Assembly (NCBI GenBank): GCA_943736015.1
Contig: OX031066.1
Span: 7,816,245-7,880,244 of the forward strand
DNA length: 64,000 nucleotides
Reading direction: 5' to 3'
Source of the DNA: Tridacna crocea
Lineage: Eukaryota > Mollusca > Bivalvia > Cardiida > Cardiidae
Shown: piece by piece, positions 10,757 through 22,160 of the stretch
Layout of the letters: every line of letters begins with the position of its first letter
Position numbering within the stretch: position 1 is the stretch's first letter
The notes under the pieces: model-generated
The model's input: only the letters and a program-made list of their open reading frames with translations
Databases searched by the model: none
What the model was told of the DNA's origin: nothing
Position numbers and translations under genes: made by a program

Positions 10757-12409
10757 CGAACGCAAGTAAGACTTGCAGATCTTTTTTTTTTCAGATCTAC
10801 ATTTTTTTTTTTCGTGCAGCAAGCTAAGAGCAACTTTAGGCTCAAAAATAGTTTGGGAAAAAACAACCTTTTTTACCGTGTAAGGAAAACATTTAGTAAT
10901 AAAGGATCAAATGCTACATTACCACTATGTTTTCGAACCCAATTACCCTTTTTGTTGATTGCCGGTTATAGGATTGTATATTTTTACCATTACAAAGTAA
11001 TTTTCTTAAAATTGGTATGATCGCCGAAGATTTGTTCATTCAAAAGTCATTTAGTTAGTGTTTTGAAGAAAGTCATTGCTTTATCATGTAAGGGTTTTTC
11101 AAATTTAAGCAGATAAGATTGGCGTTCCTCCAGGTCCTCACTGCGTATTGAAAAAATATGTTGATAAGCGGAGAAATAGCTCAGAACACACATTTTTTTT
11201 CTACAAAATTTGAATCTTTGTTTCTCTTCACGAAAGAGGTCGTAAAAACGCACTCTTTTTTGTTGTTGTTGTTTTGGGAGGGAGGGGGGGGCGAAAGTCC
11301 TTGAATGGGAGTAGTTTGAACTGCCATATAGAGGGATGGATGAAGTATTAGGAAATGCACTTGCTTATTTCTTTATATATTGGAGGAGGTTGAGCGGTAA
11401 TGGGATTATGCTGGACAATTCAGTGTTTTTAGAACCCTGAGACCAGTCACCGTTATGGTTCAGACGGTGTTATGGTCAGCATTAGTTTGTGCCCAAACAC
11501 TGGAGTTTCGTGAATGCTGTAGAATGTGTCTTTGTTAAGTAAAGATGTTTGAATAATTAAGAGAAAAAAGAAAAACTCTTAAATCTCAAAACTTGCTTTG
11601 GTTGTTTCAGGTTACATAAATATCACTTGCAAATTCAACTTCTGGGTGACTTGAGAACGAACTAAACTTGTATAGAAACATTTGATCAGACCTGCCAAAT
11701 GCTTTTGAAATGTGGAATTACAAACTAAACTGCCCTTTTCTTTATCTATCAGTTAACTATCAAAAGAACGTCCTCATGGATGAAAGAAAACGGTGTGAGA
11801 AAAGAAGAGAATTATGGTGATGAACATTTTCTGATTTCTCACCATGTTTGTATGGGGGAAAATTAGTAGAAAATAAAACATCAAATGAATCACATCTACA
11901 TAACCGTGTGCAAATGCATTCAAAATGGACTAGTCTGACTAGTCGGAGTTTCTTTTTATTTAAAAGTGGTAAGCGTAATGATTTTCCTTTTTATTTTAAT
12001 AACCAGTCCGCCTATAAAAAAACTTACAGAGCAACTCAACATTTGTCAGTTTGGTTTAATTTCACCGCACCTTTAACTCATTTATCATTTAAAAAAGAAA
12101 CAAAAGTGCAATGATTTGAGCTTGCTGATTATTCATTGACAAAGGAAATGACACAATATAGGCATGATCGTTTCATTTTGGCAGAGTTTCGACCGAGTAC
12201 CAAACCTATCTGCACTATATAAGAAACCAGAAAAAGACTATTTTGTCTACATTGTCTATACGTACATGTATATACTGGGTCAATACTGTCTTAATTACAT
12301 GTTGGAACAGACAAAAACTGTTGGCATTCACCCAATAGATATAAACCTCATATTTTTTTTATTAAAAGAATATGACAAGTGACTATCGATGATAATTCAG
12401 AGCGGTTTA
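10757..12409. other. Unannotated stretch
   Basis: It contains T tracts at 10780-10812, a G-rich patch near 11276-11292 and a short inverted repeat around 11795-11850 (GGTGTGAGAAAAG against a decayed partner). I see no supported gene. Confidence 0.4.
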
Positions 12410-12573
12410 AATAGAGGATAATCAACTGGTTGTTTTTGATATGAAAAATATCTCACGAGGATGCGTTGTTAAGCGTTGAAAAAACGAGTGCGCAGCACGA
12501 GTTTTTTAACGCCTTACGACGCGTCCGAGTGAGATATTTTTCATATCAAAAACAACCAGTTGATTATTCTATT
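12410..12573. mobile_element. Fold-back element, 164 bp
   Basis: The left arm AATAGAGGATAATCAACTGG and the right arm ending CCAGTTGATTATTCTATT are near-perfect reverse complements through GATATTTTTCATATC. The loop-proximal part holds a second palindrome, CGAGTGCGCAGCACGAG. The whole unit could fold into one long hairpin, typical of fold-back MITEs. Confidence 0.8.
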
Positions 12574-12902
12574 TATTATATACCGTATTAACATCATTAT
12601 TTGTAATTTTGCGTTTGAAAGTCGAAAAAAATGTAGTCGAAAAAACAGTAGTTTCCAAATTACGTCAGGAAGTGAAAGTGAAAGTTGATAACGTCACTAG
12701 TGATGATATCAAAATTTATTACACTGGGAAATCCCAGGATTTCACTGCTAGGTATATAATAAAAAAGCTTAACAGCATTTACAACTTGAACGTTCAGTGT
12801 GTGGTGTTTTGTGAAATGCAGTGTACCCTCTTCATATTATTTTCACGTTTCATTTCAAGTATCAAAGTAATTAACTTAAAGAGAAGGGGACTGCCTATTT
12901 TC

Positions 12903-14131
12903 AGCTCACCTGAGCACAAAGTGCTCAAGGTGAGCTATTGCGATGGCCCATTGCCCGTTGTCCGTCAACAATTTCTTTAAACATCTTCTTCTCCCAAAGC
13001 ACTGGGTCAATCTTGATGATACTTGGCAGAAATGTTCCTTGGGTGAAGCTCTACAAAAGTTGTTCAAAGAATTGAATTCCACTCATAACCCTGGTTCGCA
13101 TGGCAATAGAAAGGAAAACAAAACAAAACAAAATATTTGAAAATCTTCTCCTCTGAAACTGGAAGGCGTGAAGTTTCGATATTTGGTATTTAGCATCTCC
13201 TAAGGGACCTCTACCAAATTTGTTCATATAATGCCCCTGGGGTCAAATCTGGCCCCGCCCCGGGGTCACAGGTTTAAACATAGGAACAAAAAAAGGAAAA
13301 CTTTATACTTCATCTTCCCTGAAACTGGAAGGCATAAAGCTTTGATATTTGCTATGTAGCATCTGTTAGTGGACCTCTACCAAATTTGTTCATATGATGC
13401 CTGTGATCAAAACTGGTCCCGCTCCGGGGGTCACAAGTTTAAACATAGGAACAAAGAAGGAAAAAAAATAAAACTCTTCTCTGAAACTGGAAGGCGTAGA
13501 GCTTTGATGTTTAGTATGTAGTATCTGCTGGTGGTTCTCTACCAAATTTGTTCATTGGAGGCTCCTGGGATAAAATAAATGGCCCGCCCCGATGATTACA
13601 AGTTAGAACATAGGAACAAAGAAGGAAAACTTTAAAATTCTTCCCCTCGAAAACTGAAAGTTGTGGAGCTTTGATATTTGGTATACATGTAGCATCTCCC
13701 AGTGGACCACTACCAAGATTGTTTATATAACGCCCCTGGTCAAAACTGGCCACACCCCAGGGGTCACATGTTTGAACGAAGGAACAAAAAAGGAAAAAGT
13801 TAAAATTCTTCTTCTCTGAAACTGGAATGCATACAGCTTTGATATTTGGTATGTAGTGAACCTGTTCTAAGTCTGTAAGCCTACATGAGCAAAACGAGTT
13901 AAGTGAGTTTAAAATTGGGTCACTAGGTCAATCAAAGAAATAGCATATGGGCACATTAAAGGCCACATTTATCGCTCAAATGACTTAAAATTCGGTCAGA
14001 ATGTGGACGGTTCAGAGGCCACATTTCAAGCTCAATTGACCTCACAATTGGTCAGGAATTGAATTTGGATTGAGCTTTCGCCTATTGACACAGGTGTACA
14101 ATCCAGGGCCATCATGGCCCGTTTGTTCTAT
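12903..14131 (+). mobile_element. Satellite-bearing element with hairpin ends
   Basis: The 5' end AGCTCACCTGAGCAC forms a hairpin (GAGCAC/GTGCTC). It is followed by CCGTTGTCCGTC and then five ~165 bp units (near 13150, 13318, 13482, 13645 and 13812) with GAAACTGGAAGGC and GGGGTCACA. Next comes a BIV160-like unit. The 3' end holds the perfect hairpin GGGCCATCATGGCCC (14106-14120). This is the architecture of the 53297-54724 element with different units. Confidence 0.7.
13745..14062 (+). repeat. Source copy of a 318 bp duplication
   Basis: This segment of the 12.9-14.1 kb element recurs almost base for base at 15018-15335; I found one difference, C/T in CTAAGTCTGTAAG. Confidence 0.85.
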
Positions 14132-14308
14132 GTTGTAAACAACAATTTTCTGTAGAAGACAGATAAATACAAATTTATTTGACTTTGCACCTGTATAAAA
14201 AGATAATGTCCTAACACCGAAAACATCAGAAATTTGGGTCATTTAATTAACGGAATGGTCGCTTTGTAGTCGGTAACTCTGTCTATATTTCTTACACCAG
14301 ATATTATG

Positions 14309-14512
14309 CTATCTTACTAATTCGAATGCGAGACCTGTTAATCGACCCACTTTATTGATCATGTGGCATTCTATCAATGCTTTGAGAAATTCTGGCTCAA
14401 AATCTACACCGCCTTTAGAAGCCCATTCAGAAAATACTAAATTGAGGTATGTTTCTTTTGTACTTTCGTCTGTCTTATTTACTGATGTTATGTCAGCAAT
14501 CGCCTTACTCAA
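14309..14512 (-). pseudogene. Unidentified coding-like fragment
   Basis: On the minus strand about 68 codons stay open with balanced, protein-like composition (SEWASKGGVDFEPEFLKAL, then INKVGRLTGLAFELV before a stop). An in-frame TAA lies just upstream and there is no clear ATG or acceptor, so this looks like a relic of a gene or transposon ORF. I do not recognise the family. It sits between the two copies of the 318 bp duplication. Confidence 0.35.
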
Positions 14513-14878
14513 GACAGTGATGAATTATAGTTGAGTTCTGGTAAGATTTGAAATCTGAATGGCTACTTTAAATTTACCCCATCTTGACAGAACTTGTTTT
14601 AGAGAGTAATTGCTACTTTACTGAGTATTACATAGACTGACAAGTGTCTTGGTTCATTGACAGAAAAACATATAGTAAAGCTTGAGCAAAAGCTTATGCT
14701 CGAGTATTTAATACGTTTTTCTGCAAGCGACTGAAACTTTGATAATTTACACTGTAACACATTATTAGATTAATGATAATATCAATATTTTCAAATAGTA
14801 TGTATTAGACTTGTCTGTATTTTGAGTCTCACATTGTCTTTATTTGGGATCTAGTGGGCCTTACACACAAACCATTTG

Positions 14879-14896
14879 CCCCCCCCCCCCCCCCCC
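14879..14896. repeat. C homopolymer
   Basis: About 18 C residues. Confidence 0.85.
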
Positions 14897-15017
14897 ATAA
14901 AAAAGAAGTAAATTGAAATTAAGGAAGGGAAACAAAACAATAAAAACGTGATCATCGTTCAATCTATAACTTTGTATTATATAATCTTATCGCATGAAAA
15001 TAACAATCATGATGTAA

Positions 15018-15335
15018 ACTGGCCACACCCCAGGGGTCACATGTTTGAACGAAGGAACAAAAAAGGAAAAAGTTAAAATTCTTCTTCTCTGAAACTGGAA
15101 TGCATACAGCTTTGATATTTGGTATGTAGTGAACCTGTTCTAAGTTTGTAAGCCTACATGAGCAAAACGAGTTAAGTGAGTTTAAAATTGGGTCACTAGG
15201 TCAATCAAAGAAATAGCATATGGGCACATTAAAGGCCACATTTATCGCTCAAATGACTTAAAATTCGGTCAGAATGTGGACGGTTCAGAGGCCACATTTC
15301 AAGCTCAATTGACCTCACAATTGGTCAGGAATTGA
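15018..15335 (+). repeat. Second copy of the 318 bp segment with 24 bp target duplication
   Basis: It is flanked by two copies of the 24-mer that starts ATGAAAATAACAATC, at 14994-15017 and 15336-15359. The 24-mer is not part of the source copy, so it is the duplicated target. Confidence 0.85.
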
Positions 15336-15359
15336 ATGAAAATAACAATCATGATGTAA

Positions 15360-17289
15360 TGGAAAAGTCGATATTGGGAACTCCTGGAAAAAAAAACAGC
15401 ACTTTACCTGCAGCGTAAAAAGTAGTGGCCCTTGGACAAATTAATAGTACTAGTTTACGGGGAATTGCAGCATAAAAGTAAAGACTAGTAAGTACCATTA
15501 CTATCATTATTGATAGATAACAAGAATGAAGAGAAAAGAGGAAGAGATAAAAGAAAATCAGAAAAGACAGAAGAAGATGAGGAAGCAAAAGAAACAGACA
15601 AAGAAAGCTATTGGCTGTACGGGGGAGGAACAGTAGTTTCAGCTTGAATTGCCTGTCTTGTGCCTGTCAGTTCGTCGTGCGAAGTACAAACGCCGCTAGT
15701 AGAACCGAACTGACCTGCACGGCCGTTCGGCAATTCAGTATACCTTGGTGGGGAGTAGGACTGTGGCTTGCAGTGCACATGCGACATACGAATGTATCCC
15801 TACTGTTAGGAGCTGTGGAAATATTCGCTGATGCTGAAATGATACAAGCAGTTCCTACATTTTTTCAGTTACAGAGGTGACAGTAATAACAAAAGAGAGC
15901 TTGTAATTAGTGAACAGAAAACTGACCCTTCTTCCACACATAATCTATGCCAATCAGACCTTTGCTTGCTTTTTTGATCAGTTTTGATCAAATGCACGAA
16001 CTCTTTCCTTTCACATCATTTTCTCGACCCTTACTATGTATGCCATCAGTGCTTGATTAATGGAACTATTTAAAGTATTCTTTGCGGCCCAAAGTGAACA
16101 AAAGGGAGTCAATAGAAGGGAACTGATACCATTTAAAGTACACTTATTATTGCATAAAACGTGCCTTTTCGGGCCGTTATAATCATGTATTAACGGGTAA
16201 AAACCGGGCGTTAACGGGAGAAAACGTGTATTAATCAATTAATTCATGAAGTTATGACATGAATGAAATTTACCTGCAATTTGACCTCCGCTAAATTTAC
16301 TTTTGGACCGTATGTAAATAGAGTAAATTCTGATAATCAAAATGTTAGAAGCTTACAGATGGCCAATTTTTGTATATGTAATATTTTATTTGTAAGAACT
16401 GATTTCAACAAAAGCTACATACCTTTAAATTGATTGTTTCTGTGCCTAACCCACATCATGTTCTGTATCTTCAGTAATCAGTAACATTACAAGGCTTGAA
16501 CGATGGCACCGAAGACATATGCCACTATTTTCCAAGCAATTCTGTATCTAGTACATACACGTGTCATTGTCAAGTTATTAAACCTTTCAGGCCTTTGCAG
16601 ACGGCATCACTATACAACTGTATGGACTGTGCAGTATACTCAAAGATGTATACTATACAACTGCTCGGTCAAGCCTGTAAGATAAAAACTTTTTCCAAGT
16701 TTCACTGGATTGTATTTTAAGCCGACAAAGAAGTCAAGTTTGAATATTTTGCACGGAAAGCTTAATGCTTTCGTTGCCAAGAAATATCCTTTTTGAAGGG
16801 ACTTACGTAAAAGTGTTGCTGCAAGTCAAATTTCTTGTAGAGCTCTGATATAAATGAGCCTGTACTGACAAAAAGCGCGTATATATCTCCTAAAAAAAAT
16901 TATACCCTGCAGGTCATCACAAAATTATGGATCTATAAAATCCATTTGTACAACAACTGGCTGATTCATGAGATAGACTGGTCTTTTGTCATGCAGAAAA
17001 TTACTTGATAGCTCAGAAAATTGATCCAGATCACGTTGTCAGGTTGATGTGGGTCGACACTTTTTGTATATGCATAAAAGCCCCTTTTCACAGAGCATGG
17101 CTCAAATACTTTTGGCTTCTCAAGGGTGAAGAAACTCACTCACTTGCTTTATCGATAGTTTGCAATCGGGGTCTTTATAATTTTTTTATGACACCAGATA
17201 TGACTTCATGACACCTTTTTGACTATGTACAGTCCTATGCAACTGACACGTGATTTTTAATGTTTTACATTCACATAAGCCTTATCAAA
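15360..17289. other. Unannotated stretch before the LTR retrotransposon
   Basis: A purine-rich stretch (15525-15605) stays open in two frames and would encode Lys/Glu-rich peptides; low complexity explains this. Overlapping short open stretches at 15611-15880 and 16496-16720 show no domain. I see no supported gene. Confidence 0.4.
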
Positions 17290-17790
17290 TGTTATGTACA
17301 TACCCAGTTATTCCTAGCTTTGTTCATGTGTGTATCTATTTTTGAATGGTTTTCCCCTGTTGCTGTTTTTTAGAACTGGATTCTCTCTTGTGGAATATTG
17401 TTGTGGAAGTTTCCGGGCCTTTTTACAATCTGATTACTAGAAATTATGCAACTGAATTTAACATGAATTTTCTGGAAGTTTCTCTGTTATTATAAAAGGA
17501 AAAGCTCTTTACACCTCAGCGTTCACTAGTTAATACATGATTGCCAGACTACAGTGGGGACTATTTTGTGTTTGAGTCATATAATTTGTGCTTGGATTAC
17601 ATTCAGTTTGGATCAGGATCAGACTGGAATTAAGACTGGAATAATTTGTCTTCTGTATTTAACGTCTAAGGTATTGTTTTGTACTATTGTAATATTGTCA
17701 CTGATTATTTGATAGTTTTGTTAATAAATTCTGTTAATTGTTATCGTTTGTTGCTGGCTTCTACTTTCTAGTTACGCCTGGTTCGTAACA
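17290..17790 (+). repeat. 5' LTR (501 bp)
   Basis: It starts TGTTATGTAC and ends TTCGTAACA. It holds a TATAAAA box (17491-17497) and AATAAA (17723-17728), so U3, R and U5 are in the usual order. Confidence 0.93.
17491..17497 (+). promoter_or_regulatory. LTR TATA box
   Basis: TATAAAA followed by GG lies at the expected U3/R border; the same box is at 23688-23694 in the 3' LTR. Confidence 0.6.
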
Positions 17791-17795
17791 GAAAT

Positions 17796-17813
17796 TGGGG
17801 GCTCGTCCGGGAT
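17796..17813 (+). promoter_or_regulatory. Primer binding site for tRNA-Pro
   Basis: The 18-mer TGGGGGCTCGTCCGGGAT starts five bases after the LTR. It is complementary to the 3' end of tRNA-Pro and identical to the primer site of murine leukaemia-type retroviruses. Confidence 0.9.
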
Positions 17814-18043
17814 TAGAAAATAAGACTAACGCATTCGTTTTCCTTTTGGGATTAACCATCGATTGGAAAATAAGACATGGACGTTTGTTTTTCACAATTG
17901 GAATAAAATCTAATAGATCTACATCCTGTTAGTCAAAATTTCTTACAGACAGTCTAGTTTTCACTTATTGATTTTTTTCCCCAACATTTTTACTAATCAG
18001 TAATTATAATACAATTTTGTACTTGAATCCAGCACAAACAAAC

Positions 18044-18304
18044 ATGTCTTTTGACTTAGATAAATTTACGGCTGAACCGTCTATGGAGTTATTGAATTTA
18101 GGTAAAAAGACTGATTTGCTTAATCTTGCTAAGCACTATAAATTGTCTGAAATAAAATCTTCAATGCGTAAACAAGAAATTAAAAACATTTTGGTACAAT
18201 ATTTTATTGATGAGGAGATTTTCAATGAAAATGCTCTTTCCCTGATAGTTGACGTTCAGTCAGTTTCAAGTTTGAAAGAACTTGAATTAAAATTTCAGAT
18301 CAGA
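18044..18304 (+). pseudogene. Gag N-terminal part (SAP-like), interrupted
   Basis: The ATG at 18044 opens MSFDLDKFTAEPSMELLNLG and a helix-turn-helix with KTDLLNLAKHYKL, resembling the SAP-like fold at the start of Gmr1-like Gag proteins. The frame continues to FQIR, where the 417 bp insert begins. The frame is preserved on the far side (18722), so this and the next entry are one Gag. Confidence 0.75.
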
Positions 18305-18721
18305 GGGCGTTTGGGGAAAAGGAGAGAATGCTGGTAACCTGCATTCTCTCCTTTTCTTACATTGTTTTCTACCCTTCATAAAACAAATTTCCAATTTTCA
18401 GTTACTTAATTTATCGTCTGCAAATGCTTTTGATTTGGACAAGCCTAGGGTGTTGTCGTTTGGTAATAAGTTAAATGGAGGAAATGTACGCTGATGGCAT
18501 TTTCTCCATTTCGAGCAATGTCGACTGCAGATGTTTTACTTTTGGACAAGGTTAAAATCTGATAAAGTGCAAAGACGAAAACAGGTTAATAATTGTTAAT
18601 TTAAGCATCTCCTATAGGTAAAAGACTATATTTTGTGAGGGAATGCATGGTAAAATTGTTTATATATTATGGGCCGGTGGCCTATATATTTGAATAAAAT
18701 ATCTTGAATCTTGAATCTTGA
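18305..18721 (+). mobile_element. Retroposon-like insert in gag, carrying a hairpin and a TTGAATC tail
   Basis: The insert is bounded by ATCAGA at 18299-18304 and 18722-18727. Its left part is a hairpin-bearing segment like family A (GGAGAGAATGCTGGTAACC and its partner) running to GGTAATAAGTTAA. Its right end reads ATTATGGGCCGGTGGCC, AATAAA, then three TTGAATC copies. A short tandem 3' tail and a target duplication fit target-primed reverse transcription. The tail overlaps the first bases of the duplication, so its exact length is uncertain. The length is a multiple of three, but in-frame stops inside would end Gag. Confidence 0.7.
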
Positions 18722-21157
18722 ATCAGACAATTAGAAATTCAGGAAAGAGAGAAGGAAAGAGAAAGGGAAAGAGAAAGACAGAGAGAAGAAAGAGTAGAGA
18801 GAGAAAAGGAAAGAGAAAGAGAAAGGGAGAAAGAAGAAAGAGAAAAGGAAAGAGAAAGGGAGAGAGAAGAAAGAGAAGAGAGAGAGAGAGAGAAAGAAAG
18901 AGAAAGGGAAGAGAGAGAGAAGGAGAGAGAATTTCAATTAAGAATGAGGGAAATAGAAATGCAAGAAAGAACAAATCAGCCGAAGCAAAAGATTGAATAC
19001 AATTTCGATGTTACAAAACATATTAGGCTTGTTCCTCCATTTCAAGAAAAAGAAGTTGATAAATACTTCCTACACTTTGAAAAAGTTGCAGAAAACTTAA
19101 CTTGGCCAAAAGAGCACTGGACTTTGCTTCAGCAAAGTGTTTTGATGGGCAAAGCTCGTGAAATTTATACACAACTAGGTGTTGAACAAAGTCATCATTA
19201 TGAGACTGTTAAAGAACTTAAAGAACTTATTCTCAAAGGTTATGAGCTGGTTTCAGAAGCATATAGACAAAAATTTAGAAATTGTAATAAAGATTCTAAC
19301 CAGACTCATGTTGAATTTGCTAGAAACAAAGAACAGTTATTTGATAGATGGTGCTGTTCTAAGAAAATAGACCAAAATTATGATAACCTAAGACAACTTA
19401 TGTTAGTTGAAGAATTCAAACGTTGTATTCAATCTGATGTTAAGACATTCTTAGACGAAAAACAAGTTGAAACTTTAGAAGAAGCAGCTCGTCTGGCTGA
19501 TAATTACTACCTTACACATAAAGTTTCTTTTATTGCTAAACCAAAACCTACTTCCTCACATCCCCAAAATAAATCTATGTCTGGTAATTCATCTGGCATG
19601 CCCAGTCAATCCAATACACCCAAACCCAATTCTACTAGTGAAACCAAAAGTCAATATCCCTTATCTCGACCCATTTGTAACTATTGTAAGAAACCTGGTC
19701 ACCTTGTTTCTGAATGTTTGAAATTAAAAAGGAAGTTAGAAAGTGATGAAACCAAACCAACAGGGCTCACCACTCTTAGACCAAGGCCACAGTCTTCTAT
19801 TAAATCCAATACAATTGACATAGTCACAAAACCAAAGTCTGATTCTACGATGGAGATTTTTGAACCATTTATGTTGAATGGTTTTGTATCACTTTCAGGT
19901 GATAATTGCCCACCTACCCCTATTAAAATTCTAAGAGACACAGGAGCTTCTCAATCTCTTATTTTAGCAGATATACTGCCTTTTTCTGAGAAGACTTCTT
20001 CCGGTACTAGTGTCCTTATTCAGGGTGTAGAGTGTAGAACTGTTAATATCCCTCTCCATTACGTTAATTTGTCATCAGATTTGGTTACTGGGCTTGTGGT
20101 TATTGGTATTAAACCTTCCTTACCGTTTAAAGGTGTCCATTTACTGCTAGGCAATGACTTAGCTGGAGATAAGGTTGGGGTTAATCCACTTGTAACTGAC
20201 ACACCAAATATAGGTCAAACAGATGACCCTATCGAGCAGGAAATTCCTGACTTGTATCCTTCTTGTGCAGTTACCCGAGCTATGGCTAAAAAGGCCATTT
20301 TGAAAAAATCAAACTCTGACATTGACTTGACGGATACCTTTATCGGTCAATATTTTAATAATGAGATTAAAATGCCTCTTGATCCCAGTTTGTCTGATAC
20401 TCAGACAGAATCGTCAATGTCTTGCCATTCACCACCAAGGTCTATTGACCAAGGTCACGACACGCTGTCAAAGTCACAGCTTATCCAGGAACAGCAAACT
20501 GATCCTGAGATTTCAAAATTAATTTTTAGGGCTTTACCTGAAGATGAAATTTCACAGGTCCCAATGTGTTACTATATAAAGAATGGGATTCTTTTGAGAA
20601 AATGGCGACCATTTGATGTCCCAGCTGATGATGAATGGGCTGTTTACCACCAAATTGTGGTTCCAAAGTCATATCGTCATGAAATACTAAGTATAGCCCA
20701 TGAAAGTCCTATGTCAGGTCACCTAGGTATTAACAAGACCTATCACAAAATTATTAATCATTTTTATTGGCCTGGTCTCAAATCAGATGTCTCTAGATAT
20801 TGTAAAACTTGCCATACATGTCAAATGGTAGGTAAACCCAACCAAACCATTCCCAAAGCTCAATTACAACCTATTCCTGCTTTTGATGAACCTTTCAGTA
20901 GGATACTTATAGATTGTGTTGGTCCTTTACCTCGAACTAAGTCAGGAAATGAGTATCTCTTAACAATTATGTGTACTTCTACACGTTTTCCCGAAGCCAT
21001 TCCTTTAAGAAACATCAAAACAAAGTCAATAGTCAAAGCTCTTATAAAATTTTTCACATTTGTTGGTCTTCAAAAATCAGTTCAGTCTGATCAAGGGTCA
21101 AATTTTATGTCTGGTATATTCCAACAGGTTATGCATGAATTAAGGATCAAGCAATAA
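18722..21157 (+). pseudogene. Gag-protease-integrase reading frame, stopped inside integrase
   Basis: After the insert the frame resumes with an Arg/Glu/Lys-rich coiled-coil-like linker encoded by nearly pure purine DNA (18737-18930). Domains, numbered from the Met at 18944: capsid about residues 17-200 (FDVTKHIRLVPPF, then WPKEHW); CCHC knuckle at 245-258 (C-x2-C-x4-H-x4-C); aspartic protease with catalytic DTGA at 332 and LLLGNDLAG downstream; integrase zinc module from His 586 (HESPMSGH, then CKTCHTC); catalytic Asp in LIDCVGP (codon 20912) and in QSDQGSNF (codon 21089). A TAA at 21155-21157 ends the frame before the catalytic Glu. Integrase inserts cDNA into chromosomes; this one would lack its third acidic residue. 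Confidence 0.85.
18737..18930 (+). repeat. Polypurine coding tract of Gag
   Basis: Almost only A and G over about 190 bases; in the Gag frame it gives repeated RE, KE and EE dipeptides. The complement would be low-complexity Leu/Ser/Phe and is not coding. Confidence 0.8.
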
Positions 21158-21718
21158 AGGTCATCCGCTTATCACCCTGAAAGTCAAGGTGCTTTAGAAA
21201 GATTTCACCAGACATTGAAAAATATGATAAGATCATATTGCTTTGACACTGAAAAAGATTGGGATGAGGGCATCCATTTGTTACTATTTGCAGTCAGAGA
21301 ATCTGTACAAGAATCTCTTGGTTTCAGTCCTTTTGAGTTAGTTTTTTGCCATTCTGTTTGTGGACCTTTAAAACTTTTGAAAGAGAAATTTCTCTCAAAT
21401 GACGAAACACCCTTGAATTTACTACAGTATGTTTCTGACTTCAGAAATAGACTGTTTAAGGCATGTGAGGTTGCTAGGTCTAATCTTAAAACGTCTCGGG
21501 GCAAAATGAAAGCACGATTTGACAACCATGTTATTGATAGAAAATTTAAACCAGGTGACAAAGTCCTTGCTCTTTTGCCAATACCTGGCAGACCTCTACA
21601 GGCAAGATATTTTGGACCCTATACTATTGACAAGAAAACAAGTGATTTAAACTATGTAATTAATACTCCAGGAAGGGGTAAAAACAAACAAATGTGTCAT
21701 GTAAATATGTTACTTTGA
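21158..21718 (+). pseudogene. Integrase C-terminal part with GPY/F module
   Basis: In the same frame as the upstream part, it carries the catalytic Glu of ALERFHQTL (codon 21197), which is 36 codons after the second Asp, the canonical D35E spacing. The C-terminus holds a GPY/F module (QARYFGPYTI) and ends HVNML before TGA 21716-21718. The coding sense moves to another frame at about 21711. Confidence 0.85.
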
Positions 21719-22160
21719 CAGAGATAGCTCTATTTCAAAACCAATTACAGTTGTAAACACTGTCCCACAAAAATCAAATGCATTCGAACTTGAAGTAAAT
21801 TCTGACTTTATTGATAAATCTGATCCTGGTCCATCTAGACTTGAGAATTCTGATATATTGAGAAACCTTGACAACAATCTTTCTCACTTGGAACCATCGC
21901 AACAGGAAGAGCTGAAACAGTTGATACATGAATATGAACATTTATTTCCTGATATCCCCACAAGAACTGATAAAATCTATCATGATGTCATTGTGGAAGA
22001 TTCTAAACCAATAAAGCAACATCCATATAGAATGAATCCTTTGAAGCAGAAATACCTCCAAGATGAAGTAAAATACTTACTGGAAAATGACTTTATTGAA
22101 CATAGCCAGAATAATTACAGTTCACCATGTATATTAGTACCTAAATCGAATGGAACTTAA
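21711..22160 (+). pseudogene. Integrase/RT linker and reverse transcriptase fingers
   Basis: Coding sense resumes at 21711 (YFDRDSSISKP) one base out of register with integrase, which I read as a one-base indel rather than a programmed shift because the overlap shows no slippery site or pseudoknot that I can see. The region holds HPYRMNPLKQKYLQDEV and SSPCILVPKSNGT, the start of the reverse transcriptase fingers. TAA at 22158-22160 interrupts it. Confidence 0.8.

Noticed and set aside
12609..12980. 123-codon open stretch starting after the fold-back element
   Set aside because: It runs from unique sequence into the 5' end of a satellite-bearing element, so it cannot be one conserved protein.
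18718..18996. Arg/Lys-rich open stretch and its reverse-strand Leu/Phe/Ser counterparts as genes
   Set aside because: They are shadows of the polypurine Gag linker in other frames.
21700..21725. Programmed frameshift between integrase and reverse transcriptase
   Set aside because: No slippery heptamer or stable downstream structure seen, and two other lesions nearby show the copy is decaying.
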